From Synaphobranchus kaupii (Eukaryota; Chordata; Actinopteri; Anguilliformes; Synaphobranchidae): a stretch of DNA of 64,000 bases. Position 1 is the first letter of the stretch, and each line of letters starts with the position of its first letter. The position numbers and the translations under genes are program-made. Shown piece after piece: positions 1-14,281 of the stretch. The stretch spans positions 68,047,758 through 68,111,757 of the forward strand of contig CM056383.1 in NCBI GenBank assembly GCA_029718625.1, read 5' to 3'. Below the pieces are notes generated by a model. It was not told where the DNA came from. It searched no databases and saw only the letters and a list, made by a program, of their open reading frames with translations.

Positions 1-25
1 CACACGCACACACACACACACACAT
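1..25. repeat. (CA)n microsatellite, cut by window edge
   Basis: Alternating CA with one CG interruption runs from the first base. The true start lies outside the window. Confidence 0.9.
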
Positions 26-449
26 TATTCAGTCAGATAAGTTCATTAAATAGAGTATCTGCCTTTAGGCATTCTTTGCTTACCGAACTATAATCATTTG
101 CATGTCCCATGGGAAGCTAATGAGGTAATTAACAAGTGACACATGACCTAATACCATATGTTACCCATGACATTGAAACCCATCAGCAAGAGATATACTG
201 CTATTTCCAGCTGAATATATCTTGTTTTGTTTTTTTACACAGAGAGGGAATCTTGATTTAGTTTTCACAGCAGTATGACACAGGTCAGCATAAAAAAGGG
301 ACCTGTTTAAAAAAGCTCTAGATATTGAATCTGTTGGCTGTGTTATGAGACTGACAAACAGCGGTAGTGTGGTTATGGCACTTTATGGCGGCTTTTTCAG
401 TTAAACCAAGCCACACACGCACAACACACACAAACTCCATGACAGAAGG
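26..449. other. Non-coding, nothing recognised
   Basis: AT-rich unique-looking sequence. A short CACACGCACAACACACACA stretch lies near 412-432. No exon or RNA gene is visible. Confidence 0.6.
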
Positions 450-646
450 GGTGACAGGGTATTACAATGGTTAGAGCACTGGGCTTGTAACCCAATGGTT
501 GTAGGTTCAATTCCCAGATAGGACATTGCAGTTGTACGCTTGAGCAAGGTACGTGACCTGAATTGCCTCAGTAAAAACATCCAGCTGCTTCAATGGATGC
601 TATGTCTCTCTGGATCAGAGCATCTGCTAAACGCCTGTAATGTGAT
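450..646 (+). mobile_element. tRNA-derived SINE
   Basis: The head has a Pol III A-box-like block (TGGTTAGAGCACTGG) and a B-box-like block (GGTTCAATTCCC). The tail has CTCTGGATCAGAGCATCTGC and GCCTGTAATGTGAT, the diverged form of the tail shared by many teleost SINEs. The overall layout matches the better preserved copy at 31451-31676, so both belong to one family. It is diverged and presumably inactive. It is not a tRNA gene, because the anticodon arm is followed directly by the SINE body. Confidence 0.85.
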
Positions 647-705
647 AAATGGCTGAATGATTTTTTTTTTGCCCCATCCTGCAACTGTCACTTTTCCCTT
701 CATAG

Positions 706-947
706 GTGCAAAAACAAAAAAATAAGTCAATCTCAACAAGCGTTTTAGTCTTATATTTAGACGTAAAATCGTATTTCTATTAGTTTTTTTTGCTAAATAA
801 GACAAAGTATTGCCAGTGAGATAGCTCGACTCATTTCAAGATTTGCCAATGGCGTAAGAAAATTGTCAAGTAAACGGTAACTTAAAACAAGCTAATATTT
901 TCTACTTGAGAAAAAAATGTAAGTTTCATTACAAGATTAAAGACTTT
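706..947 (+). mobile_element. Short DNA element, family M1 copy 1
   Basis: The segment begins with GTGCAAAAAC and runs through AATCTCAACAAGCGTTTTAG, AAATAAGACAAAGTATTGCC, CATTTCAAGATTTGCCAATG and GCTAATATTTTCTACTTGAG. The same ordered blocks recur at 35328-35565 on the plus strand and 42838-43022 on the minus strand, so this is an interspersed family of about 240 bp with no coding capacity. The best copy has CACTGCAAAA / TTTTGCAGCG ends, which suggests a non-autonomous terminal-inverted-repeat transposon. Confidence 0.75.
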
Positions 948-2310
948 TTTTTTCTTCCCAGAATGGCGATCAAAAGTTGCGGCTCTAATAATCAAAAGCA
1001 AATTCACATCCAGTGAGAGATTCACTTTTTAAAGGTCTGCAGTGAGTTCTCTCTCCCCTTGCTTTTATTTGTATTCTTTATCTCCTACACGCTTTAAATC
1101 TGGGTCTTTCCCTCATCTCTGGCATTCAAAGTGACCAATGAATATTTATCAGGACTATTGTAGCTCACAGTAAAGGAGATGGACCGTGTTTGTTTGGGTT
1201 TGCGTGGCAGTTTATTTTCAACATTTCTCTGTAGGATCGAGGGTGGCATAACTGGCATCTATGAAACGTTGTGGCTTTAAGAGGCAGCTGGGATGGGGGA
1301 AAATGTTTTAAAAAGCGTTGTCTGACGAGGGACGGTGAGGGAACTGTGGATTATACACTTTCCGAGTGCTTTAAAAAAGAGAGATGTTTGTGCCTCTGCA
1401 GGAGATGGACTGAACCACCAGTCAACAGTTGTGTATGCAAATGAAGATGGCGTGGTTTAAATCTACTGATAACCAATTATAAGTTCCTTGTTTGCATCCA
1501 GTGCCCCGGAATTATAAAAAATGAGAATTCTAATGTTTGTACCTTACATATTAAAAGTCCAGAGTGGGCTGTTTTATCTCCAAAAAAATAAATAGATAAA
1601 TTAAAAAAAGAGCTGATCCAAAAAAAACTTTGATTGATCTTTCAAAAGACTATCTTAGACAGCTACCTTCTAACATAGGCAATTCAGAAAAGAGGCAAAG
1701 GACAGACATGGTGTCCAAATTGCATTGTGGTTAATCTCGTCAGAAACAATTTAATTCATCATTGCAGTTGAGCAATGCGACTGTTAGAGACAAATCTTGT
1801 GCCCTTTAAATATATGTCTTCCAAACGTCTGATTGACCCTTGGTGATTTTTACAGTTCAGATTACTTTTTTATCCTTCTGATTCAAAGCTTTGTTAAGAG
1901 CGTTATTAATTTGGCCAGGTGCTCATAATCAGACTCCACACAGGGAATATGAATTTTACTTAACCCATTTGGATAAATGCAACGTTTTGTGAAGCGTTTC
2001 GGAAATTACACTGACTGCTTTGTTTTCAAGCAAGTACAGCCCAAATAAATGCTGGTCACCTGTTTTATCTTTAACCCTTTGAAGAGTATAGGTCTTTTGG
2101 AATGTTTTTTATTTATTTTGTATTGTAATTGCCTGGATAAGGTTAGGCCATTGGGTACATGACAGCCATAATCATCCTGATGCAATTGCAACGACAGTGG
2201 TGCTGCAGGATCCATGCTGTATGACATCATATAAACACATATTTATTAATAACGGCATAACGATTTGTCAGCACCTATTCATTCCAGAAAGCGTTGAAAC
2301 AATTTCTAGC
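948..2310. other. Non-coding, nothing recognised
   Basis: AT-rich unique-looking sequence. The only open frames are short and have no recognisable protein similarity. Confidence 0.6.
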
Positions 2311-2339
2311 ACGGGGTTGGGGTTAGGGTTAGGCAGTGA

Positions 2340-2482
2340 GGCTGGGTCCTTATTGCTGAGTGTCACTGCTGTACTGGTTATTATGTGTACTGTGCTGGTC
2401 ATGTGTCTTGTATCGTGTTTTTAATGCACACTGTCTGTAATCCAAATAGCCCCTCTGGGACGTTAAAGAATAAAAAACTTAC
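2340..2482 (+). mobile_element. Probable non-LTR retrotransposon 3' end
   Basis: The block ends in ATAGCCCCTCTGGGACGTTA followed by AAAGAATAAAAAACTT. This has the form of fish LINE 3' ends that read CCCTCTGGGA followed by an AATAAA-like signal and an A-rich tail. No coding part remains. It ends about 55 bp before the large minisatellite. Assignment rests on the tail only. Confidence 0.35.
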
Positions 2483-2535
2483 GCTACTCTATACTCTACA
2501 GGGTCCCTTCATGTTAATCCAACCCCCGACCCCCT

Positions 2536-5500
2536 TCCCGTATAACTCATAAGAGAGCGGGCCCCTCCCGTATAACTCATAAGAGAGCGGGCCCCTCCCG
2601 TATAACTCATAAGAGAGCGGGCCCCTCCCGTAGAACTCATAAGAGAGCGGGCCCCTCCCGTATAACTCATAAGAGAGCGGGACCCTCCCGTATAACTCAT
2701 AAGAGAGCGGGCCCCCTCCTGTATAACTCATAAGAGAGCGGGCCCCTCCCGTATAACTCATAAGAGAGCGGGCCCCTCCCGTATAACTCATAAGAGAGCG
2801 GGCCCCTCCCGTATAACTCATAAGAGAGCGGGCCCCTCCCGTATAACTCATAAGAGAGCGGGCCCCTCCCGTATAACTCATAAGAGAGCGGGCCCCTCCC
2901 GTATAACTCATAAGAGAGCGGGCCCCTCCCGTATAACTCATAAGAGAGCGGGCCCCTCCCGTATAACTCATAAGAGAGCGGGACCCTCCCGTATAACTCA
3001 TAAGAGAGCGGGCCCCTCCCGTATAACTCATAAGAGAGCGGGCCCCTCCCGTATAACTCATAAGAGAGCGGGCCCCTCCCGTATAACTCATAAGAGAGCG
3101 GGCCCCTCCCGTATAACTCATAAGAGAGCGGGCCCCTCCCGTATAACTCATAAGAGAGCGGGCCCCTCCCGTATAACTCATAAGAGAGCGGGCCCCTCCC
3201 GTATAACTCATAAGAGAGCGGGCCCCTCCCGTATAACTCATAAGAGAGCGGGCCCCTCCCGTATAACTCATAAGAGAGCGGGCCTCTCCCGTATAACTCA
3301 TAAGAGAGCGGGCCCCTCCCGTATAACTCATAAGAGAGCGGGCCCCTCCCGTATAACTCATAAGAGAGCGGGACCCTCCCGTATAACTCATAAGAGAGCG
3401 GGCCCCTCCCGTATAACTCATAAGAGAGCGGGCCCCTCCCGTATAACTCATAAGAGAGCGGGCCCCTCCCGTATAACTCATAAGAGAGCGGGCCCCTCCC
3501 GTATAACTCATAAGAGAGCGGGCCCCTCCCGTATAACTCATAAGAGAGCGGGCCCCTCCCGTATAACTCATAAGAGAGCGGGCCTCTCCCGTATAACTCA
3601 TAAGAGAGCGGGCCCCTCCCATATAACTCATAAGAGAGTGGGACCCTCCCGTATAACTCATAAGAGAGCGGGCCCCTCCCGTATAACTCATAAGAGAGCG
3701 GGCCCCTCCCGTATAACTCATAAGAGAGAGGGCCCCTCCCGTATAACTCATAAGAGAGCGGGCCCCTCCCGTATAACTCATAAGAGAGCGGGCCCCTCCC
3801 GTATAACTCATAAGAGAGCGGGCCCCTCCCGTATAACTCATAAGAGAGCGGGCCCCTCCCGTATAACTCATAAGAGAGCGGGCCCCTCCCGTATAACTCA
3901 TAAGAGAGCGGGCCCCTCCCGTATAACTCATAAGAGAGCGGGCCCCTCCCGTATAACTCATAAGAGAGCGGGCCCCTCCCGTATAACTCATAAGAGAGCG
4001 GGCCTCTCCCGTATAACTCATAAGAGAGCGGGGCCCCTCCCGTATAACTCATAAGAGAGCGGGCCCCTCCCGTATAACTCATAAGAGAGCGGGACCCTCC
4101 CGTATAACTCATAAGAGAGCGGGCCCCTCCCGTATAACTCATAAGAGAGCGGGCCCCTCCCGTATAACTCATAAGAGAGCGGGCCCCTCCCGTATAACTC
4201 ATAAGAGAGCGGGCCCCTCCCGTATAACTCATAAGAGAGCGGGCCCCTCCCGTATAACTCATAAGAGAGCGGGCCCCTCCCGTATAACTCATAAGAGAGC
4301 GGGCCTCTCCCGTATAACTCATAAGAGAGCGGGCCCCTCCCATATAACTCATAAGAGAGCGGGACCCTCCCGTATAACTCATAAGAGAGCGGGCCCCTCC
4401 CGTATAACTCATAAGAGAGCGGGCCCCTCCCGTATAACTCATAAGAGAGAGGGCCCCTCCCGTATAACTCATAAGAGAGCGGGCCCCTCCCGTATAACTC
4501 ATAAGAGAGCGGGCCTCTCCCGTATAACTCATAAGAGAGCGGGCCCCTCCCGTATAACTCATAAGAGAGCGGGCCTCTCCCGTATAACTCATAAGAGAGC
4601 GGGCCCCTCCCGTATAACTCATAAGAGAGCGGGCCTCTCCCGTATAACTCATAAGAGAGCGGGCCCCTCCCGTATAACTCATAAGAGAGCGGGCCCCTCC
4701 CGTATAACTCATAAGAGAGCGGGACCCTCCCGTATAACTCATAAGAGAGCGGGCCCCTCCCGTATAACTCATAAGAGAGCGGGCCCCTCCCGTATAACTC
4801 ATAAGAGAGCGGGCCCCTCCCGTATAACTCATAAGAGAGCGGGCCCCTCCCGTATAACTCATAAGAGAGCGGGCCCCTCCCGTATAACTCATAAGAGAGC
4901 GGGCCCCTCCCGTATAACTCATAAGAGAGCGGGCCTCTCCCGTATAACTCATAAGAGAGCGGGCCCCTCCCATATAACTCATAAGAGAGCGGGACCCTCC
5001 CGTATAACTCATAAGAGAGCGGGCCCCTCCCGTATAACTCATAAGAGAGCGGGCCCCTCCCGTATAACTCATAAGAGAGAGGGCCCCTCCCGTATAACTC
5101 ATAAGAGAGCGGGCCTCTCCCGTATAACTCATAAGAGAGCGGGCCCCTCCCATATAACTCATAAGAGAGCGGGACCCTCCCGTATAACTCATAAGAGAGC
5201 GGGCCCCTCCCGTATAACTCATAAGAGAGCGGGCCCCTCCCGTATAACTCATAAGAGAGAGGGCCCCTCCCGTATAACTCATAAGAGAGCGGGCCCCTCC
5301 CGTATAACTCATAAGAGAGCGGGCCTCTCCCGTATAACTCATAAGAGAGCGGGCCCCTCCCGTATAACTCATAAGAGAGCGGGCCCCTCCCGTATAACTC
5401 ATAAGAGAGCGGGCCCCTCCCGTATAACTCATAAGAGAGCGGGCCCCTCCCGTATAACTCATAAGAGAGCGGGCCCCTCCCGTATAACTCATAAGAGAGC

Positions 5501-8500
5501 GGGCCCCTCCCGTATAACTCATAAGAGAGCGGGCCCCTCCCGTATAACTCATAAGAGAGCGGGCCCCTCCCGTATAACTCATAAGAGAGCGGGCCCCTCC
5601 CGTATAACTCATAAGAGAGCGGGCCCCTCCCGTATAACTCATAAGAGAGCGGGCCCCTCCCGTATAACTCATAAGAGAGCGGGCCCCTCCCGTATAACTC
5701 ATAAGAGAGCGGGCCCCTCCCGTATAACTCATAAGAGAGCGGGCCTCTCCCGTATAACTCATAAGAGAGCGGGCCCCTCCCATATAACTCATAAGAGAGT
5801 GGGACCCTCCCGTATAACTCATAAGAGAGAGGGCCCCTCCCGTATAACTCATAAGAGAGCGGGCCCCTCCCGTATAACTCATAAGAGAGCGGGCCTCTCC
5901 CGTATAACTCATAAGAGAGCGGGCCCCTCCCGTATAACTCATAAGAGAGCGGGCCTCTCCCGTATAACTCATAAGAGAGCGGGCCCCTCCCGTATAACTC
6001 ATAAGAGAGCGGGCCTCTCCCGTATAACTCATAAGAGAGCGGGCCCCTCCCGTATAACTCATAAGAGAGCGGGCCCCTCCCGTATAACTCATAAGAGAGC
6101 GGGCCCCTCCCGTATAACTCATAAGAGAGCGGGCCCCTCCCGTATAACTCATAAGAGAGCGGGCCCCTCCCGTATAACTCATAAGAGAGCGGGCCCCTCC
6201 CGTATAACTCATAAGAGAGCGGGCCCCCTCCCGTATAACTCATAAGAGAGCGGGCCCCTCCCGTATAACTCATAAGAGAGCGGGCCTCTCCCGTATAACT
6301 CATAAGAGAGCGGGGCCCCTCCCGTATAACTCATAAGAGAGCGGGCCCCTCCCGTATAACTCATAAGAGAGCGGGACCCTCCCGTATAACTCATAAGAGA
6401 GCGGGCCCCTCCCGTATAACTCATAAGAGAGCGGGCCCCTCCCGTATAACTCATAAGAGAGCGGGCCCCTCCCGTATAACTCATAAGAGAGCGGGCCCCT
6501 CCCGTATAACTCATAAGAAAGCGGGCCCCTCCCGTATAACTCATAAGAGAGCGGGCCCCTCCCGTATAACTCATAAGAGAGCGGGCCTCTCCCGTATAAC
6601 TCATAAGAGAGCGGGCCCCTCCCATATAACTCATAAGAGAGTGGGACCCTCCCGTATAACTCATAAGAGAGCGGGCCCCTCCCGTATAACTCATAAGAGA
6701 GCGGGCCCCTCCCGTATAACTCATAAGAGAGAGGGCCCCTCCCGTATAACTCATAAGAGAGCGGGCCCCTCCCGTATAACTCATAAGAGAGCGGGCCTCT
6801 CCCGTATAACTCATAAGAGAGCGGGCCCCTCCCGTATAACTCATAAGAGAGCGGGCCTCTCCCGTATAACTCATAAGAGAGCGGGCCCCTCCCGTATAAC
6901 TCATAAGAGAGCGGGCCTCTCCCGTATAACTCATAAGAGAGCGGGCCCCTCCCGTATAACTCATAAGAGAGCGGGCCCCTCCCGTATAACTCATAAGAGA
7001 GCGGGACCCTCCCGTATAACTCATAAGAGTGCGGGCCCCTCCCGTATAACTCATAAGAGAGCGGGCCCCTCCCGTATAACTCATAAGAGAGCGGGCCCCT
7101 CCCGTATAACTCATAAGAGAGCGGGCCCCTCCCGTATAACTCATAAGAGAGCGGGCCCCTCCCGTATAACTCATAAGAGAGCGGGCCCCTCCCGTATAAC
7201 TCATAAGAGAGCGGGCCTCTCCCGTATAACTCATAAGAGAGCGGGCCCCTCCCATATAACTCATAAGAGAGTGGGACCCTCCCGTATAACTCATAAGAGA
7301 GCGGGCCCCTCCCGTATAACTCATAAGAGAGCGGGCCCCTCCCGTATAACTCATAAGAGAGAGGGCCCCTCCCGTATAACTCATAAGAGAGCGGGCCCCT
7401 CCCGTATAACTCATAAGAGAGCGGGCCTCTCCCGTATAACTCATAAGAGAGCGGGCCCCTCCCGTATAACTCATAAGAGAGCGGGCCCCTCCCGTATAAC
7501 TCATAAGAGAGCGGGCCCCTCCCGTATAACTCATAAGAGAGCGGGCCCCTCCCGTATAACTCATAAGAGAGCGGGCCCCTCCCGTATAACTCATAAGAGA
7601 GCGGGCCCCTCCCGTATAACTCATAAGAGAGCGGGCCCCTCCCGTATAACTCATAAGAGAGCGGGCCTCTCCCGTATAACTCATAAGAGAGCGGGCCCCT
7701 CCCATATAACTCATAAGAGAGCGGGACCCTCCCGTATAACTCATAAGAGAGCGGGCCCCTCCCGTATAACTCATAAGAGAGCGGGCCCCTCCCGTATAAC
7801 TCATAAGAGAGAGGGCCCCTCCCGTATAACTCATAAGAGAGCGGGCCTCTCCCGTATAACTCATAAGAGAGCGGGCCTCTCCCGTATAACTCATAAGAGA
7901 GCGGGCCCCTCCCGTATAACTCATAAGAGAGCGGGCCCCTCCCGTATAACTCATAAGAGAGCGGGCCCCTCCCGTATAACTCATAAGAGAGCGGGCCCCT
8001 CCCGTATAACTCATAAGAGAGCGGGCCCCTCCCGTATAACTCATAAGAGAGCGGGCCCCTCCCGTATAACTCATAAGAGAGCGGGCCCCTCCCGTATAAC
8101 TCATAAGAGAGCGGGCCCCTCCCGTATAACTCATAAGAGAGCGGGCCCCTCCCGTATAACTCATAAGAGAGAGGGCCCCTCCCGTATAACTCATAAGAGA
8201 GCGGGCCCCTCCCGTATAACTCATAAGAGAGCGGGCCTCTCCCGTATAACTCATAAGAGAGCGGGCCCCTCCCGTATAACTCATAAGAGAGCGGGCCTCT
8301 CCCGTATAACTCATAAGAGAGCGGGCCCCTCCCGTATAACTCATAAGAGAGCGGGACCCTCCCGTATAACTCATAAGAGAGCGGGCCCCTCCGTATAACT
8401 CATAAGAGAGCGGGCCCCTCCCGTATAACTCATAAGAGAGCGGGCCCCTCCCGTATAACTCATAAGAGAGCGGGCCCCTCCCGTATAACTCATAAGAGAG

Positions 8501-9415
8501 CGGGCCCCTCCCGTATAACTCATAAGAGAGCGGGCCCCTCCCGTATAACTCATAAGAGAGCGGGCCTCTCCCGTATAACTCATAAGAGAGCGGGCCCCTC
8601 CCGTATAACTCATAAGAGAGTGGGACCCTCCCGTATAACTCATAAGAGAGCGGGCCCCTCCCGTATAACTCATAAGAGAGCGGGCCCCTCCCGTATAACT
8701 CATAAGAGAGAGGGCCCCTCCCGTATAACTCATAAGAGAGCGGGCCCCTCCCGTATAACTCATAAGAGAGCGGGCCTCTCCCGTATAACTCATAAGAGAG
8801 CGGGCCCCCTCCCGTATAACTCATAAGAGAGCGGGCCCCTCCCGTATAACTCATAAGAGAGCGGGCCCCTCCCGTATAACTCATAAGAGAGCGGGCCCCT
8901 CCCGTATAACTCATAAGAGAGCGGGGCCCCTCCCGTATAACTCATAAGAGAGCGGGCCCCTCCCGTATAACTCATAAGAGAGCGGGCCCCTCCCGTATAA
9001 CTCATAAGAGAGCGGGCCCCTCCCGTATAACTCATAAGAGAGCGGGCCCCTCCCGTATAACTCATAAGAGAGAGGGCCCCTCCCGTATAACTCATAAGAG
9101 AGCGGGCCCCTCCCGTATAACTCATAAGAGAGCGGGCCTCTCCCGTATAACTCATAAGAGAGCGGGCCCCTCCCGTATAACTCAAAGAGAGCGGGCCTCT
9201 CCCGTATAACTCATAAGAGAGCGGGCCCCTCCCGTATAACTCATAAGAGAGCGGGCCCCTCCCGTATAACTCATAAGAGAGCGGGCCCCTCCCGTATAAC
9301 TCATAAGAGAGCGGGCCCCTCCCGTATAACTCATAAGAGAGCGGGCCCCTCCCGTATAACTCATAAGAGAGAGAGCCCCTCCCGTATAACTCATAAGAGA
9401 GCGGGGCCCCTCCCG
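2536..9415. repeat. 6.9 kb minisatellite, 30-bp unit, about 229 copies
   Basis: A head-to-tail array whose unit carries TATAACTCATAAGAGAG followed by CGGGCCCCTCCC. Most units are identical; a few point variants recur in fixed order. Examples are GGGCCTCTCCC, GGGACCCTCCC, AGAGTGGGACC, CCCATATAAC and AGAGAGAGGGCC. The CCCATATAAC variant occurs at 3621, 4342, 4972, 5152, 5782, 6624, 7254 and 7704; three of these intervals are exactly 630 bp (21 units). In seven of the eight cases the AGAGAGAGGG variant follows exactly 108 bp later. Single-base length errors (near 2715, 4030, 6225, 6310, 8390, 8806, 8925, 9184 and 9405) shift the phase, and most are in C or G runs. Because 30 is a multiple of 3, one plus-strand and two minus-strand frames stay open; the repeating peptides (for example MSYTGGARSL) are by-products of the repeat and are not accepted as genes. 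Confidence 0.98.
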
Positions 9416-9730
9416 GCCTCGCTCACTGTGCCGCCTGATTGTATCGTCCCCGTCCTCCACTCAGGGATCATCCCCCGCGGCTCTGCGAGTATTGACTGGC
9501 CTCCCTCTGTCTGCTCATCCGTCGATTAGAGGGTGTATCTCCGCACGCCATCTGTCTGTTTGATATGTCAGCTGCCTGATCTTCCCCCTGCCTCTCAGAG
9601 CGCGAGGAGGGACCGATGCGCGATGCCGCGATCCGTCTCCACGGCGACGCACCACGTGACTTAATTCCAGCGAGGGCGGATCAGGCTGCATGTTGTCTGC
9701 GCGTGTGCTTTATATGAAAGCGCATGCGAT
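9411..9730. promoter_or_regulatory. CpG-rich block, candidate CpG island
   Basis: About 30 CpG dinucleotides are visible in 320 bp, against very few in the surrounding AT-rich DNA. It begins directly at the end of the 30-bp array. It contains a CACGTG E-box (CCACGTGACT near 9653) and an NRF1-like GCGCATGCGA near 9720. No TATA box, start codon with good coding frame, or splice site could be tied to it. It may be an island linked to a transcript off the window, a regulatory element, or an array boundary that escaped methylation decay. Confidence 0.45.
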
Positions 9731-10612
9731 GTATTGTCTTGAACTTTGTAGTGGATTTTTTGCACCTTATAAGGAATGAGAAATAGCAAGAGGAAGCGGA
9801 ATATGAGATATGAGGTGATTTAAGAGCCTATATTCATAGCACTCAAAGGTTTTCTGGATATAAAAGTTTTATTCATGTTCAGTAGGAACAGGCATGCCTG
9901 CACTGTTTGTATTCTACCTGCAACAATGAGTTCAACTTGGACGACAAGTTTGTACGTTTATTTCATGAAGTAATAATTTATTTAGACAAACATTCATAAA
10001 TATGTACAGGGCAGTCTAAAAAACTAAATAAATAAAAAAACTAAAATAAACAGGGTCCCCATTTGATTCATATTAGCCCATGGATTAATTTAGATGATGA
10101 CAATGGTTAACACTATTGCTATGACTGAGTAGGTGCTAAAAAGCAGGCAAATAAATTTTTATGAATTGATTAAATTAAATTAAAATCTAAACCTCTTGGT
10201 CAATTTTCCTAAATCAGTTTGCAGAACTCGTAATCACACCGGTGCCAATCTCCATCCCCAACAGCACATGAAAGGAGACGTGGGCCTGCATGTGTGACTG
10301 GCGATACGTGCTATAGCCGTAGTGAGGCCTCTTTAAAGCTATCAGCATTCAGACTGAGACCGTCCTCCACGAGAACATCTCCCAGGAGCATGTCTGGGGA
10401 CGCGCAGATCCAACGGGTAACGATTGGTCCATTAGCACCTGCACCTTCCCTGGGGCAATCTTCCCACAGTGTCGACAAGCCCAATAAATAAACCAACAGC
10501 AGATGCGATGGAAGTCAGGGAAAGGTCAGGTGACTGACCAGTGTCCAGTGCTATCGACACTCAGCCAAGATTCTGCCTAAATCCTGGCACAGACACCAAC
10601 TGGCAGCGTTTT
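9731..10612. other. Non-coding, nothing recognised
   Basis: AT-rich up to about 10200 and more mixed afterwards. No recognisable gene or repeat family. Ends at an assembly gap. Confidence 0.55.
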
Positions 10613-11112
10613 NNNNNNNNNNNNNNNNNNNNNNNNNNNNNNNNNNNNNNNNNNNNNNNNNNNNNNNNNNNNNNNNNNNNNNNNNNNNNNNNNNNNNNNN
10701 NNNNNNNNNNNNNNNNNNNNNNNNNNNNNNNNNNNNNNNNNNNNNNNNNNNNNNNNNNNNNNNNNNNNNNNNNNNNNNNNNNNNNNNNNNNNNNNNNNNN
10801 NNNNNNNNNNNNNNNNNNNNNNNNNNNNNNNNNNNNNNNNNNNNNNNNNNNNNNNNNNNNNNNNNNNNNNNNNNNNNNNNNNNNNNNNNNNNNNNNNNNN
10901 NNNNNNNNNNNNNNNNNNNNNNNNNNNNNNNNNNNNNNNNNNNNNNNNNNNNNNNNNNNNNNNNNNNNNNNNNNNNNNNNNNNNNNNNNNNNNNNNNNNN
11001 NNNNNNNNNNNNNNNNNNNNNNNNNNNNNNNNNNNNNNNNNNNNNNNNNNNNNNNNNNNNNNNNNNNNNNNNNNNNNNNNNNNNNNNNNNNNNNNNNNNN
11101 NNNNNNNNNNNN
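10613..11112. other. Assembly gap (500 N)
   Basis: Exactly 500 undetermined bases, a round number that suggests a placeholder of unknown true size. Any apparent frame across it is meaningless. Confidence 0.99.
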
Positions 11113-14019
<2,907 letters not shown>

Positions 14020-14081
14020 GAGAGAGAGGAGATAGAGAGAGAGAGAGAGGAGATAGAGAGAGAGAGAGAGGAGAGATAGAG

Positions 14082-14148
<67 letters not shown>

Positions 14149-14178
14149 AGAAAGAGATAAAGAGAGGGGGGGGGGGGG
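14020..14178. repeat. (GA)n purine tract ending in a G run
   Basis: Interrupted GAGA repeats with GGAGATA interruptions, then a G run at 14166-14178. All purine on the plus strand. Confidence 0.95.
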
Positions 14179-14281
14179 TTGCAGATGTGCAAAGAAAAGG
14201 AACAGAGGTATGTTATTAAGTGTTTGATTCGAGCACTGATGCCAATTTCTCCAAAGGGCATCAGCTTCAGTTTGTGGGCCT

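Noticed and set aside
450..520. tRNA gene
   Set aside because: The A- and B-box-like blocks belong to a SINE head continuing into a SINE body and tail.
2314..2335. Interstitial telomere (GGGTTAGGGTTAGG)
   Set aside because: Only about two TTAGGG units, too few to be a telomeric remnant.
2536..9415. Giant repetitive protein genes (frames of 1171, 901, 761, 585 codons)
   Set aside because: All arise from a 30-bp tandem repeat with a length divisible by three; the frames overlap on both strands, and frame switches coincide with single-base indels.
2536..9415. CRISPR array
   Set aside because: There are no spacers; the repeats are directly contiguous, and the genome is vertebrate.
2536..9415. 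G-quadruplex array
   Set aside because: Each unit has only two close G runs on one strand; the next pair is about 19 bases away, too far for a typical quadruplex.
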